From Bacteroidales bacterium (GTDB lineage Bacteria > Bacteroidota > Bacteroidia > Bacteroidales > F082): a stretch of 37,333 nt of DNA. The notes beneath the pieces were generated by a model. That model was not told the origin of the DNA, searched no databases, and saw only the letters and a program-made list of their open reading frames with translations. The position numbers and the translations under genes are program-made. How positions within the stretch are numbered: the stretch's first letter is position 1; every line of letters begins with the position of its first letter. The stretch lies in NCBI GenBank assembly GCA_017537965.1, contig JAFYJV010000026.1, positions 1 through 37,333 of the forward strand. Direction: 5' to 3'. Below, in pieces: positions 17,355 to 24,528 of this stretch.

Positions 17355-18395
17355 TCAAAGGCTGGATTTAAGCCTTTCCACTTCTTTTTCAAGTACATCC
17401 AGCTTCCGCGCCATCTCGTCAAGGTGTCTGAAACGGGCGTTGGAACGAAGATATTGCCGCAAAGGTTGGATGGGAGTTCCCATGAATTCCTGATTTTCTT
17501 CCTTGATGCTTCCCATGATGCCGCATTGTCCTCCAAACTTGGAGCCGTCAGCGATGTGCAGGTGTCCAACGAAACCCGATTGACCGCCCACTACGCAGTT
17601 CTTTCCGAGATGTGTAGAGCCGCTGACCCCCACTTGTGCAGCCAAGGCGGAGTTCTCGCCCACTTCGACATTATGAGCCAGATGGACAAGATTGTCGAGT
17701 TTGACGCCCTTGTGCACATGAGTTGACCCCATGGTGGAGCGGTCGATGGTGGTATTGGCGCCGATCTCCACATCGTCGTCGATGACCACGTTACCCACCT
17801 GCGGGATCTTCTCATAATGGCCGTCTTCTTGGGGAGCGAAGCCAAAGCCATCGGCACCGATCACGGCTCCTGCATGAAGGATACAGCGTTTGCCGACCAC
17901 CGTATTGCGGTACAGTTTCACTCCAGGATACAACGTTGTGCCATCGCCGATGACGGAGCCATCACCGATATAGACTTGGGGATAGACCTTCACATTGTTG
18001 CCAATGGTGACATTCTCGCCAACAAAAACAAACTCACCAAGATAGACGTTCTCACCGCATTTGGCACTCGGCGACATGAATGCCAAAGATGAAACGCCAT
18101 TCTTCTCTTGCGACAGTTGATCGTAGTACGACAACAATTTCGCAAAGGCAGCGTAGGCGTCATCTACACGTATCAAAGTGGCGGATATGGGCGCCTTGAC
18201 TTCAAAATCACGGTTGACGATGACTACGGAAGAGCCCGTCTCATATAAATAAGGAGTATATTTCGGATTGGCCAAGAAGCTCAACATACCAGTGGTGCCT
18301 TCCTCTATCTTGGCTACGTTCCACACTTCGACATTCGGATCGCCTTCCACCGTCCCCGACAGCAAGGCTGCTATTTGTAATGCATTGAATTTCAT
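17355..18395 (-). CDS. lpxD: UDP-3-O-(3-hydroxyacyl)glucosamine N-acyltransferase
   Basis: The protein has 346 residues, typical for LpxD. The N-terminal uridine-binding domain (residues 1-100) contains [19 protein letters not shown]. The central hexapeptide beta-helix (about 105-310) contains [20 protein letters not shown], with the catalytic His in the LAHNV segment. The C-terminal helix ([19 protein letters not shown]) is the trimerisation helix. It adds the second, N-linked acyl chain in lipid A synthesis. It follows the small membrane protein gene by 9 bases and precedes lpxC, which has its own promoter. Confidence 0.95.
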   Translation of the reverse strand: MKFNALQIAALLSGTVEGDPNVEVWNVAKIEEGTTGMLSFLANPKYTPYLYETGSSVVIVNRDFEVKAPISATLIRVDDAYAAFAKLLSYYDQLSQEKNGVSSLAFMSPSAKCGENVYLGEFVFVGENVTIGNNVKVYPQVYIGDGSVIGDGTTLYPGVKLYRNTVVGKRCILHAGAVIGADGFGFAPQEDGHYEKIPQVGNVVIDDDVEIGANTTIDRSTMGSTHVHKGVKLDNLVHLAHNVEVGENSALAAQVGVSGSTHLGKNCVVGGQSGFVGHLHIADGSKFGGQCGIMGSIKEENQEFMGTPIQPLRQYLRSNARFRHLDEMARKLDVLEKEVERLKSSL

Positions 18396-18404
18396 TCGTC
18401 TCGA

Positions 18405-18917
18405 TTAGATTTCGTTAAACTCTTTCTTCAGTAAGGCGACGGCCTGCTCCACGAAAGGATTCGGCAATGCCACCAACGCCTGGGCTATCATGGCGACATC
18501 CGTGTCCACCTCCGTCTTGTCGAATGTGGCATTGATCTGCCCCACCAGTTCCTCTTTGGCCTGCTGGACCGCCTGCCAGGTGTCGGACGAGACGTACAAC
18601 TGCTGTGCCATGTTATGTTCAAACTCGTCTTCCACATTCCGAAGCAACGCAATATGGAAGGCATCACGTTCCGTGCCCGGAACATATACCCGTTTTACCA
18701 GTACAGGCAGTTGGGAACGCTCCAAAAAAAGCAAGAAACGCTCACAGGCTTGAATCTTCAGTGGCGTGACCATTTTCATGGTTGCGATACGCATCTCGGC
18801 TTTGGCTTTCAGGCGCAGCTCCCATTCTCTCAGCTTGAAGCTACGGTAAACGATAAAGACTGCAACCGCCAGCAACAAGGCGATAACCACGAGAACGACA
18901 ATGAGAAAGACATTCAT
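18405..18917 (-). CDS. Small membrane-anchored protein of unknown function
   Basis: The protein has 170 residues with one strong N-terminal membrane helix (residues 3-25) followed by a positively charged stretch (RSFKLREWELRLKAKAEMR). The remainder is a soluble, mainly helical domain, probably cytoplasmic. It resembles conserved uncharacterised Bacteroidota proteins (possibly DUF7935), but I cannot name a function. It lies 9 bases upstream of lpxD on the same strand and shares its promoter. This suggests, but does not show, a link to envelope synthesis. Confidence 0.8.
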   Translation of the reverse strand: MNVFLIVVLVVIALLLAVAVFIVYRSFKLREWELRLKAKAEMRIATMKMVTPLKIQACERFLLFLERSQLPVLVKRVYVPGTERDAFHIALLRNVEDEFEHNMAQQLYVSSDTWQAVQQAKEELVGQINATFDKTEVDTDVAMIAQALVALPNPFVEQAVALLKKEFNEI

Positions 18918-18936
18918 GGAAATGTGATTTAGGATG

Positions 18937-18944
18937 CAAAGGTA
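18937..18944 (-). promoter_or_regulatory. Bacteroidota -7 box for the lpxD operon
   Basis: On the minus strand TACCTTTG matches TAnnTTTG 19 bases before the start of the small membrane protein gene. It is back to back with the promoter of the aminotransferase gene. The -33 region is not convincing. Confidence 0.55.
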
Positions 18945-18950
18945 CGAAAA

Positions 18951-18985
18951 GAATTAAGAATTTAGAATTATGAATTAAGAATTAT
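18951..18985. repeat. Short AT-rich iterated sequence
   Basis: The motif GAATTAAGAATT recurs in slightly changed form across 35 bases between the two divergent promoters. Such iterations are frequent in AT-rich spacers and may be simple replication slippage. They may also move a -33 region; nothing more can be supported. Confidence 0.35.
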
Positions 18986-18987
18986 CG

Positions 18988-18995
18988 TAATTTTG
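18988..18995 (+). promoter_or_regulatory. Bacteroidota -7 box for the aminotransferase gene
   Basis: TAATTTTG matches TAnnTTTG and predicts a start near 19001, about 50 bases before the ATG at 19052. No -33 TTG is visible; the upstream region is the AT-rich iterated sequence. Confidence 0.55.
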
Positions 18996-19051
18996 CAATC
19001 CATTTTCATGCGTTGGAAAACAAATCAAGAATAAAACTTAAATACCGAATC

Positions 19052-20260
19052 ATGAGTGAAATCATCTTATCAAACAGAGTGTTGAACATGGCTGAATCCG
19101 CCACCCTGGCCATGACCAACAAGAGCCGTGAGCTGAAGGCCCAAGGCATCGACGTCATCAGCCTAAGCATTGGCGAGCCCGACTTCAACACACCCGAATC
19201 GGCCAAGCAAGCCGGTGTTGACGCCATCAACAACAACGACACGCACTATCCGCCCGTACCTGGTACGCCCGCACTGCGCAAGGCCATCGCCAACAAGCTG
19301 AAACGCGACAACGGACTCGACTACAAGGACACCGACGTCCTCGTCTCGAACGGTGCCAAGCAGGCCATCAACAACGTCCTTCTCGCAGTCGTCAACGACG
19401 GCGACGAGGTCATCATCCCAGCCCCGTTCTGGGTATCCTACCCCGAGATGGTGAAGCTGGCTGGCGGCGTGCCTGTCATCATCAAGACCGACATCGAGCA
19501 CGACTTCAAGATTACGGCCGAGCAACTCGAGAAGGCCATCACACCCAAGACCAAGGTCCTGATGATCAACACGCCTTGCAACCCCAGCGGCAGTGTCTTC
19601 ACCAAGGCCGAGCTCACGGCCATCGCCGAGGTATTGAGAAAATATCCCAATATCGTCATCATCTCCGACGAGATTTATGAGTTCATCCAATACCAACAGA
19701 AACACGAGAGCATGGGACAGTTCGAGTTCTTGAAGGACCGTCTTGTCCTCGTCAACGGCGTCGCCAAAGGTTATGCCATGACTGGCTGGCGCATCGGCTA
19801 CATCGCCGCTCCGCAAGCCATCGTGAAGGCCACCAACAAGATCCAGGGCCAAATCACCTCCGGTATCTGCACCATCGCACAAGCCGCTGCTGCCAAGGCC
19901 ATGGAACTCAGCCCAGAGAACTCCAAGGAGATCCAGGACATGCTTGCCGCTTTCCGTCACCGCCGCGATACCTTCGTGAAGCTGCTGAACGAGATCCCAG
20001 GCGTGAAATGCAACACTCCCGCCGGTGCCTTCTATGTGTTCCCCGAAGTGAAGTCTTATTACGGCAAGACCGACGGTGAGACCGTCATCAAGGGCAGCGA
20101 CGACCTCTGCATGTGGCTGCTCTACAACGCCCATGTCGCCTGCGTCGCCGGCAATGCCTTTGGCAACGACGACTGCATCCGTCTCTCCTACGCCACCTCC
20201 GAGGACAAGCTCGTGGAAGCCGTGAGAAGAATCAAAGAGGCTTTGACGAAACTTCGTTAA
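19052..20260 (+). CDS. Pyridoxal phosphate-dependent aminotransferase (aspartate aminotransferase type)
   Basis: The protein has 402 residues from the ATG at 19052; an upstream in-frame ATG at 19013 would add a non-conserved basic tail, so it is not preferred. It is a fold-type I aminotransferase of class I: SIGEPDFNTPE at the start, INTPCNPSGSVF for cofactor and substrate contacts, the PLP lysine K239 in GVAKGYAMTGWR, and the substrate-binding Arg in DCIRLSYATS. The most likely activity is aspartate/2-oxoglutarate transamination, though prephenate or other acceptors are possible in this subgroup. It has its own promoter. hldE1 follows after 25 bases and may be cotranscribed. Confidence 0.9.
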   Translation: MSEIILSNRVLNMAESATLAMTNKSRELKAQGIDVISLSIGEPDFNTPESAKQAGVDAINNNDTHYPPVPGTPALRKAIANKLKRDNGLDYKDTDVLVSNGAKQAINNVLLAVVNDGDEVIIPAPFWVSYPEMVKLAGGVPVIIKTDIEHDFKITAEQLEKAITPKTKVLMINTPCNPSGSVFTKAELTAIAEVLRKYPNIVIISDEIYEFIQYQQKHESMGQFEFLKDRLVLVNGVAKGYAMTGWRIGYIAAPQAIVKATNKIQGQITSGICTIAQAAAAKAMELSPENSKEIQDMLAAFRHRRDTFVKLLNEIPGVKCNTPAGAFYVFPEVKSYYGKTDGETVIKGSDDLCMWLLYNAHVACVAGNAFGNDDCIRLSYATSEDKLVEAVRRIKEALTKLR

Positions 20261-20285
20261 CAGAAGGCAGAAGACATAAGGCAGA

Positions 20286-21284
20286 ATGGAAGGTTTGATG
20301 GAACGGTTTAACGGGTTGAATGCCTTGGTGGTAGGCGACGTGATGATCGACACCTACTCGAAAGGCGTTGTCGAGCGCATGTCACCCGAAGCCCCTGTGT
20401 CCATCGTGAACCTGCGCGACCGTTTCAGCCGGCTTGGCGGAGCCGCCAACGTAGCCCTTAACCTCAAGGCTTTGGGAGCCGATGCCACCGTGTGTGCTGT
20501 CGTAGGCGACGACCTTCCTGCCGACACGTTTTTCGCATTGATGCAAGCTCATGGCATGAAGACGGACGGTTTGGTAAGAAGCGACAAACGGCGCACCACC
20601 GTCAAGCAGCGTGTCTTCAACGGCGACCAACAAGTGCTACGCATCGATGAAGAGGACACCTTCGACTTGACCGATGAGGAGCATCGTAACCTTTGGCATG
20701 TCATCGAAAAGGCCATGACAAAAACGCCCTTCGATGTCATCGTCTTGCAGGACTACAACAAGGGCGTCCTCACGGAGAAGATGATCCACGACATCATCCA
20801 GCTTGCCAACAGCAAGCACATCCCCGTTGCCGTCGATCCCAAGAAGAAGAACTTCTTCGCTTACGAAGGCGTCACGCTTTTCAAGCCCAACGCCAAGGAA
20901 CTTCGCGACGGTCTCGGCGCGCGCGCCGAGACCGTCGCCGAGCTCCATCAGGCGGCCCGACAGCTGCAGGAGCGGCTGCGGTGCCCCTACCTGATGGTGA
21001 CCCTCTCGGAGCGAGGTGTCATCATCCTGCACGACCCCTGTCTCAACGGCAAGGAATACGTCTTCCATCATCTCCCTGCCCATCAAAGAGCCATCGCCGA
21101 CGTCTCCGGCGCCGGCGACACTGTGCTGAGCGTAGCCGCACTATGTGCAGCCCTTCAAATCGATGCGAAGACCACCGCGACACTATCGAACCTCGCAGGA
21201 GGACTGGTCTGCGAAGAAGTCGGCGTGGTGCCCATCGACAAAAGCCGATTCCTCGAAGAGGTCAAACGCATCTGTCATGAATGA
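20286..21284 (+). CDS. hldE: D-glycero-beta-D-manno-heptose-7-phosphate kinase (HldE kinase domain)
   Basis: The protein has 332 residues and belongs to the PfkB/ribokinase family. The early motif VVGDVMIDTYSKGVVERMSP and RLGGAANVALNLKALG are diagnostic for RfaE/HldE domain I. The ATP/anion-hole motif DVSGAGDTVLS lies near residue 275. It phosphorylates heptose 7-phosphate at C1 for ADP-heptose and LPS inner core synthesis. The nucleotidyltransferase domain is not attached, as in two-gene (hldA/hldC) systems. Codons around residues 207-218 carry a perfect 34-bp palindrome. Its last 8 bases overlap the start of ubiE (ATGAATGA), so the two are translationally coupled. Confidence 0.9.
   Translation: MEGLMERFNGLNALVVGDVMIDTYSKGVVERMSPEAPVSIVNLRDRFSRLGGAANVALNLKALGADATVCAVVGDDLPADTFFALMQAHGMKTDGLVRSDKRRTTVKQRVFNGDQQVLRIDEEDTFDLTDEEHRNLWHVIEKAMTKTPFDVIVLQDYNKGVLTEKMIHDIIQLANSKHIPVAVDPKKKNFFAYEGVTLFKPNAKELRDGLGARAETVAELHQAARQLQERLRCPYLMVTLSERGVIILHDPCLNGKEYVFHHLPAHQRAIADVSGAGDTVLSVAALCAALQIDAKTTATLSNLAGGLVCEEVGVVPIDKSRFLEEVKRICHE
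20905..20938. repeat. Perfect 34-bp palindrome inside hldE
   Basis: GCGACGGTCTCGGCGCG is followed directly by its exact reverse complement, with no spacer. It is in frame and encodes part of ELRDGLGARAETVAE. Symmetry is lost at the next base on each side. Confidence 0.9.
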
Positions 21285-22029
21285 CCAGCAGGCCATCACT
21301 GCGATGTTCGACGGCATCGCTCCCAGATATGACTTGCTCAACCGTCTCCTCTCCTTTCATCTTGACACCCGCTGGCGCAAAAAGACCTCCAGAATGGTAA
21401 AGGAACACCTGTCGGAGATCCTTGGGGCATCCAGCCATCAGACCGCACCCACGGCCATCCTCGACGTGGCCACCGGCACGGCCGACCTCGCCTTGCAACT
21501 GTCCAAGGACAACCCTGAGGCGCAGGTGACGGGCATCGACCTCTCGCTGCCCATGTTGGAGATCGGAAACGACAAAATCCAGCGGCAACGGCTGGAGCAT
21601 CAAGTCCACCTACAGGCAGCCGATGCGCAGCACCTTCCCTTTCCCGACCATAGTTTCGATGCCGTCACCTGCGCCTTCGGCGTACGCAACTTCGAAGCGT
21701 TGGAAGTGGGACTGCAAGAGATGCGCAGGGTCACCAAAGACAATGGCATCATAGCCATCCTGGAGTTCTCCATGCCCACCTCATGGTGGATTAGAGCCCC
21801 CTATCAAGGATACACCCGTTATCTCCTTCCTTTGATCGGCCGCATGATATCAGGCCACAAGGATGCCTACACCTATCTGCCCGAATCAATCAAGACTTTC
21901 TCAACCCAATCACTGACGGATCGACTGCTTGACATCGGCTTTCCCGAAGTGCACACAACCCATTTGTGCGGTGGTGTGGCCACCATATACATAGCAAACC
22001 TTAAAAAAAACGGAAGTGCTCTACAATAA
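21277..22029 (+). CDS. ubiE: Demethylmenaquinone methyltransferase
   Basis: The protein has 250 residues from the ATG at 21277; the open frame extends upstream inside hldE but that part is a shadow. The UbiE/MenG signatures are complete: MFDGIAPRYDLLNRLLSFHLD at the N-terminus (split at the usual helix), the SAM-binding ILDVATGTADLAL, and VTCAFGVRNFEALEVGL. In this menaquinone-using phylum it most likely methylates demethylmenaquinone (menG activity). It overlaps hldE by 8 bases. The porT gene follows after 41 bases, an arrangement known from several Bacteroidota. Confidence 0.93.
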   Translation: MNDQQAITAMFDGIAPRYDLLNRLLSFHLDTRWRKKTSRMVKEHLSEILGASSHQTAPTAILDVATGTADLALQLSKDNPEAQVTGIDLSLPMLEIGNDKIQRQRLEHQVHLQAADAQHLPFPDHSFDAVTCAFGVRNFEALEVGLQEMRRVTKDNGIIAILEFSMPTSWWIRAPYQGYTRYLLPLIGRMISGHKDAYTYLPESIKTFSTQSLTDRLLDIGFPEVHTTHLCGGVATIYIANLKKNGSALQ

Positions 22030-22070
22030 AGCGCCCCAAACATCCGTTAAAATCACCTAAAACAGCACTT

Positions 22071-22931
22071 GTGAAAAGAGTATTCAAAATAGCCGTACTG
22101 CTTATTCTGGCGACACTTTGCACCATGGAGGTCCAAGCCCAACGCAGAAAAGTGATCTATCTCCAGAAATACAACAACGAGCCGTATCATTTCGGATTTC
22201 TTTTGGGAATCAACTTCATGGACTACTCACTGTTTATGGAGGACAACTATCAGAATACCGACCATCCGAAAAGCGAGTTTTCCAAAAGCGACAAGGACCT
22301 TCAGGGGTTTTCGAACGAACAATTGGATCATTTCAAGATTTTCAATGTGGAGAGTTATACCCAACCAGGCTTCTCTGTAGGTGTCATCGGCGATAAACGG
22401 CTGGGAGCGTACTTCAACCTGCGCTTCTGTCCCACTTTGAGTCTTAGCTCCAAGTTCGTGCAATATGAGACTCAGTTGTACGACCACTCGGGGAACATCA
22501 TCCAGTTTACCAACGAAACTGGAACCGTCAAAAATACCAAGACCGTGACTTCGCACGACCAGTTGGCCACATTCTTGGAGTTTCCGCTGCTTGTAAAATA
22601 CCGCTCCAAACGATACAACAACATCGGAGCCTATCTGATCACTGGCATCAATCCCAAGCTATATCTTGGATCCATCAAAGGCACGACCATTACTTCAGGC
22701 GCTGACGGCTATCCAGCAGTGCTCCAGATCAACCGCACCGATCTCGCTTTCGAATTCGGCACCGGCTTTGACATCTACAACCAATGGTTCAAGATGGGAA
22801 TTGAAATCAAGATGAGCGTTGGCCTCCTCAACATCGTCAAGGACGATGCGTGGTCAAAAAACTACATCTACAACGCTCCAGTAAAAGAAGTGAGAAACAA
22901 GCAGTTGCAGCTGTCTTTTACCTTTGAATAA
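22071..22931 (+). CDS. porT: PorT/SprT, type IX secretion outer-membrane beta-barrel
   Basis: The protein has 286 residues. The start is GTG at 22071, chosen because it opens a good signal peptide (residues 1-23, ending VQAQ). The mature part is beta-rich, with alternating aromatic residues and a C-terminal strand ending in Phe (KQLQLSFTFE), as expected for an outer-membrane barrel. The motifs HFGFLLGINFMDYSL and RLGAYFNLRFCPTLSL match the PorT/SprT family of the type IX secretion system. The position directly after ubiE supports this. PorT is required for secretion and gliding-type surface export in the family. No separate promoter is visible in the 41-base gap. Confidence 0.8.
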   Translation: MKRVFKIAVLLILATLCTMEVQAQRRKVIYLQKYNNEPYHFGFLLGINFMDYSLFMEDNYQNTDHPKSEFSKSDKDLQGFSNEQLDHFKIFNVESYTQPGFSVGVIGDKRLGAYFNLRFCPTLSLSSKFVQYETQLYDHSGNIIQFTNETGTVKNTKTVTSHDQLATFLEFPLLVKYRSKRYNNIGAYLITGINPKLYLGSIKGTTITSGADGYPAVLQINRTDLAFEFGTGFDIYNQWFKMGIEIKMSVGLLNIVKDDAWSKNYIYNAPVKEVRNKQLQLSFTFE

Positions 22932-22951
22932 AATTATTTTTCCCGTTTTTG

Positions 22952-22981
22952 TTGCAGGTATGATTTTTTTGTCTAATTTTG
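22952..22981 (+). promoter_or_regulatory. Promoter of tRNA-Glu (-33 and -7 boxes)
   Basis: TTG at 22952-22954 and TAATTTTG at 22974-22981 are spaced by 19 bases. The predicted start, near 22987, gives a tRNA precursor with a leader of about 33 bases. Confidence 0.75.
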
Positions 22982-23019
22982 CAGCGTCAAAACGAACCCC
23001 AAAGGCAAGTAAGACTGTT

Positions 23020-23093
23020 GGTCTCTTCGTCTAGTCTGGTCAGGACGTCAGGTTTTCATCCTGGTAACTCGGGTTCAAATCCCGGAGAGACTA
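23020..23093 (+). tRNA. tRNA-Glu (anticodon TTC)
   Basis: The 74 bases fold as a cloverleaf. The acceptor stem GGTCTCT pairs with AGAGACT (first pair G-T), the anticodon stem TCAGG pairs with CCTGG around loop TTTTCAT (anticodon TTC), and the T-arm contains GGTTCAAATCC. CCA is not encoded (CTACAA at the end). An intrinsic terminator follows two bases later. Confidence 0.95.
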
Positions 23094-23095
23094 CA

Positions 23096-23121
23096 AGCCC
23101 GCCAAACAGCGGGCTTTTTTT
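23096..23121 (+). terminator. Intrinsic terminator of tRNA-Glu
   Basis: AGCCCGC pairs with GCGGGCT across a six-base loop and is followed by six Ts. The T-run merges directly into the -7 box of the lplA promoter. Confidence 0.92.
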
Positions 23122-23122
23122 A

Positions 23123-23130
23123 TATCTTTG
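23123..23130 (+). promoter_or_regulatory. -7 box four bases before the lplA start codon
   Basis: TATCTTTG matches TAnnTTTG and ends only four bases before the ATG at 23135. Transcription should start at or next to the A of the ATG. No -33 box is seen, because the expected place falls in the tRNA terminator stem. Confidence 0.6.
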
Positions 23131-23134
23131 CATC

Positions 23135-24091
23135 ATGAAAGCGACACGGATCATCATCAGCAGGCAACACAACCCCTATCTGAACCTCGCGGTAGAAACC
23201 TATCTCACCGACCATCAGGAGGAGGGCGTCGTCACGATGTATCTCTGGAAAAACCAACACACGGTGGTCATCGGGCTGAATCAGAACCCCTTCTTGGAAT
23301 GTGACGTGAAACGCTTGAATGAGGAAGGAGGATTCCTGATGCGTCGGCGGACAGGCGGCGGTGCTGTGTATCACGACCTTGGCAACCTCAATTTTTCCTT
23401 CATTGCCGACAAGCACTACTACGATGTGCGGAAACAGCAGTCCGTCATCCAAGAGGCTTTGAAGAGTTTTGGATTGGAAGCCGAGATTTCTGGGCGCAAC
23501 GACCTGCTTTGCCAAGGCAGGAAGTTTTCTGGAAACGCCTTTTTCAACGGGACTACAAACAACCTGCACCACGGCACCATTTTAATTAAGACCGACAGTG
23601 AGATGATGCAACGCTATCTAACAGTCAACAAAGCCAAACTGCAGAAACATGGTGTGAAATCCGTGGCCAGCCGGGTGGTGAATCTTTCGGAATTGGCCGA
23701 CATTACCTCCGAAAACATTGTGGAGCCTTTGATCCATTCTTTTGAAAAAATTTATGGCACAAAAACAGAAACTGTTGATTTTGAAACTATTGCTTCTCTG
23801 GACGAGGTCAAAGAGACAGTGGATCGGATTTCTTCACACGACTATCTTTATGGCAAATGGGAACATTTTCGCGCCATCAAAAAAGGACAGTTCTCATGGG
23901 GCAACGTGGAGATCGGCTTTGTTGTTGACAGCGCCACGAATACCATCCGCGACATCACCATCGCTTCCGACAGCCTCGACACAGACATCATCCTTGAGAC
24001 GGAACTCCAACTTCGGGGCCATAGCAGCATCACACCACCTTTCAGCGACAACATCATCAGCAACGACATCTTTCATCTGATTTACGAATGA
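23135..24091 (+). CDS. lplA: Lipoate-protein ligase A
   Basis: The protein has 318 residues from the ATG at 23135. The longer frame starting at 22979 runs through the tRNA gene and is not real. The LplA signatures are clear: the N-terminal strand TRIIISRQHNPYLNLAVE, MRRRTGGGAVYHDLGNLNFSF (split), ISGRNDLLCQGRKFSGNAF, and the lysine-containing accessory C-terminal domain. It activates lipoate with ATP and attaches it to E2 and GcvH proteins. The ATG lies four bases after a -7 box, suggesting a leaderless mRNA. Its TGA overlaps the next ATG by four bases. Confidence 0.92.
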   Translation: MKATRIIISRQHNPYLNLAVETYLTDHQEEGVVTMYLWKNQHTVVIGLNQNPFLECDVKRLNEEGGFLMRRRTGGGAVYHDLGNLNFSFIADKHYYDVRKQQSVIQEALKSFGLEAEISGRNDLLCQGRKFSGNAFFNGTTNNLHHGTILIKTDSEMMQRYLTVNKAKLQKHGVKSVASRVVNLSELADITSENIVEPLIHSFEKIYGTKTETVDFETIASLDEVKETVDRISSHDYLYGKWEHFRAIKKGQFSWGNVEIGFVVDSATNTIRDITIASDSLDTDIILETELQLRGHSSITPPFSDNIISNDIFHLIYE

Positions 24092-24516
24092 GCAAGGCCG
24101 ACCATAAAGAAAAACGCTTCATCAAACGTCCAGAATACCCTGGAGGGAAAGCCGCATTGTTGAAATACATCCAGGAAAATCTCCAGTATCCCGCCGACGC
24201 CTTGGAACAGCGCATCGAAGGCAACGTGAAGGTGTGGTATGAAGTCAACGACAATGGCGTCGTAGTCGATAGCAAGATCATCCAGTCGTTATCCCCCTCC
24301 TGCGACAAGGAAGCCCTTCGCGTAGTCAATTCCTTCCAGTACAGCCGGCCCAAAAACATACACCTCCGTGTAAAATCCGCTTTCACGATCATCATTAGAT
24401 TCCGCTTGAAAGAAGCCGCTCAGAAGCTTACCATACAATACACCCAAGCCAACAAACCCAAGCCGACGAGCCCAAGCAAAAACTCTGAAACATATACATA
24501 TACGATCAACTTTTAG
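24088..24516 (+). CDS. TonB C-terminal domain protein without membrane anchor
   Basis: The protein has 142 residues. Residues about 12-110 match the TonB C-terminal fold: RPEYPGGKAALLKYIQENL, YPADALEQRIEGNVKVWYEV, and DKEALRVVNSFQYSRP. A Lys/Pro/Ser-rich tail follows. Unlike ordinary energy transducers it has no N-terminal membrane helix, no periplasmic Pro-rich spacer and no signal peptide, since it begins MSKADHKEKRFIK. The start is fixed by the four-base overlap with lplA. It may be a cytoplasmic derivative with another job. miaB follows after 12 bases. Confidence 0.75.
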   Translation: MSKADHKEKRFIKRPEYPGGKAALLKYIQENLQYPADALEQRIEGNVKVWYEVNDNGVVVDSKIIQSLSPSCDKEALRVVNSFQYSRPKNIHLRVKSAFTIIIRFRLKEAAQKLTIQYTQANKPKPTSPSKNSETYTYTINF

Positions 24517-24528
24517 CACTCACCAACC

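Noticed and set aside
21145-21276. N-terminal extension of ubiE inside hldE
   Set aside because: It is the out-of-frame shadow of hldE; UbiE similarity begins at 21277.
22979-23134. N-terminal extension of lplA
   Set aside because: It would translate through the tRNA-Glu gene and its terminator; LplA similarity begins at 23135.
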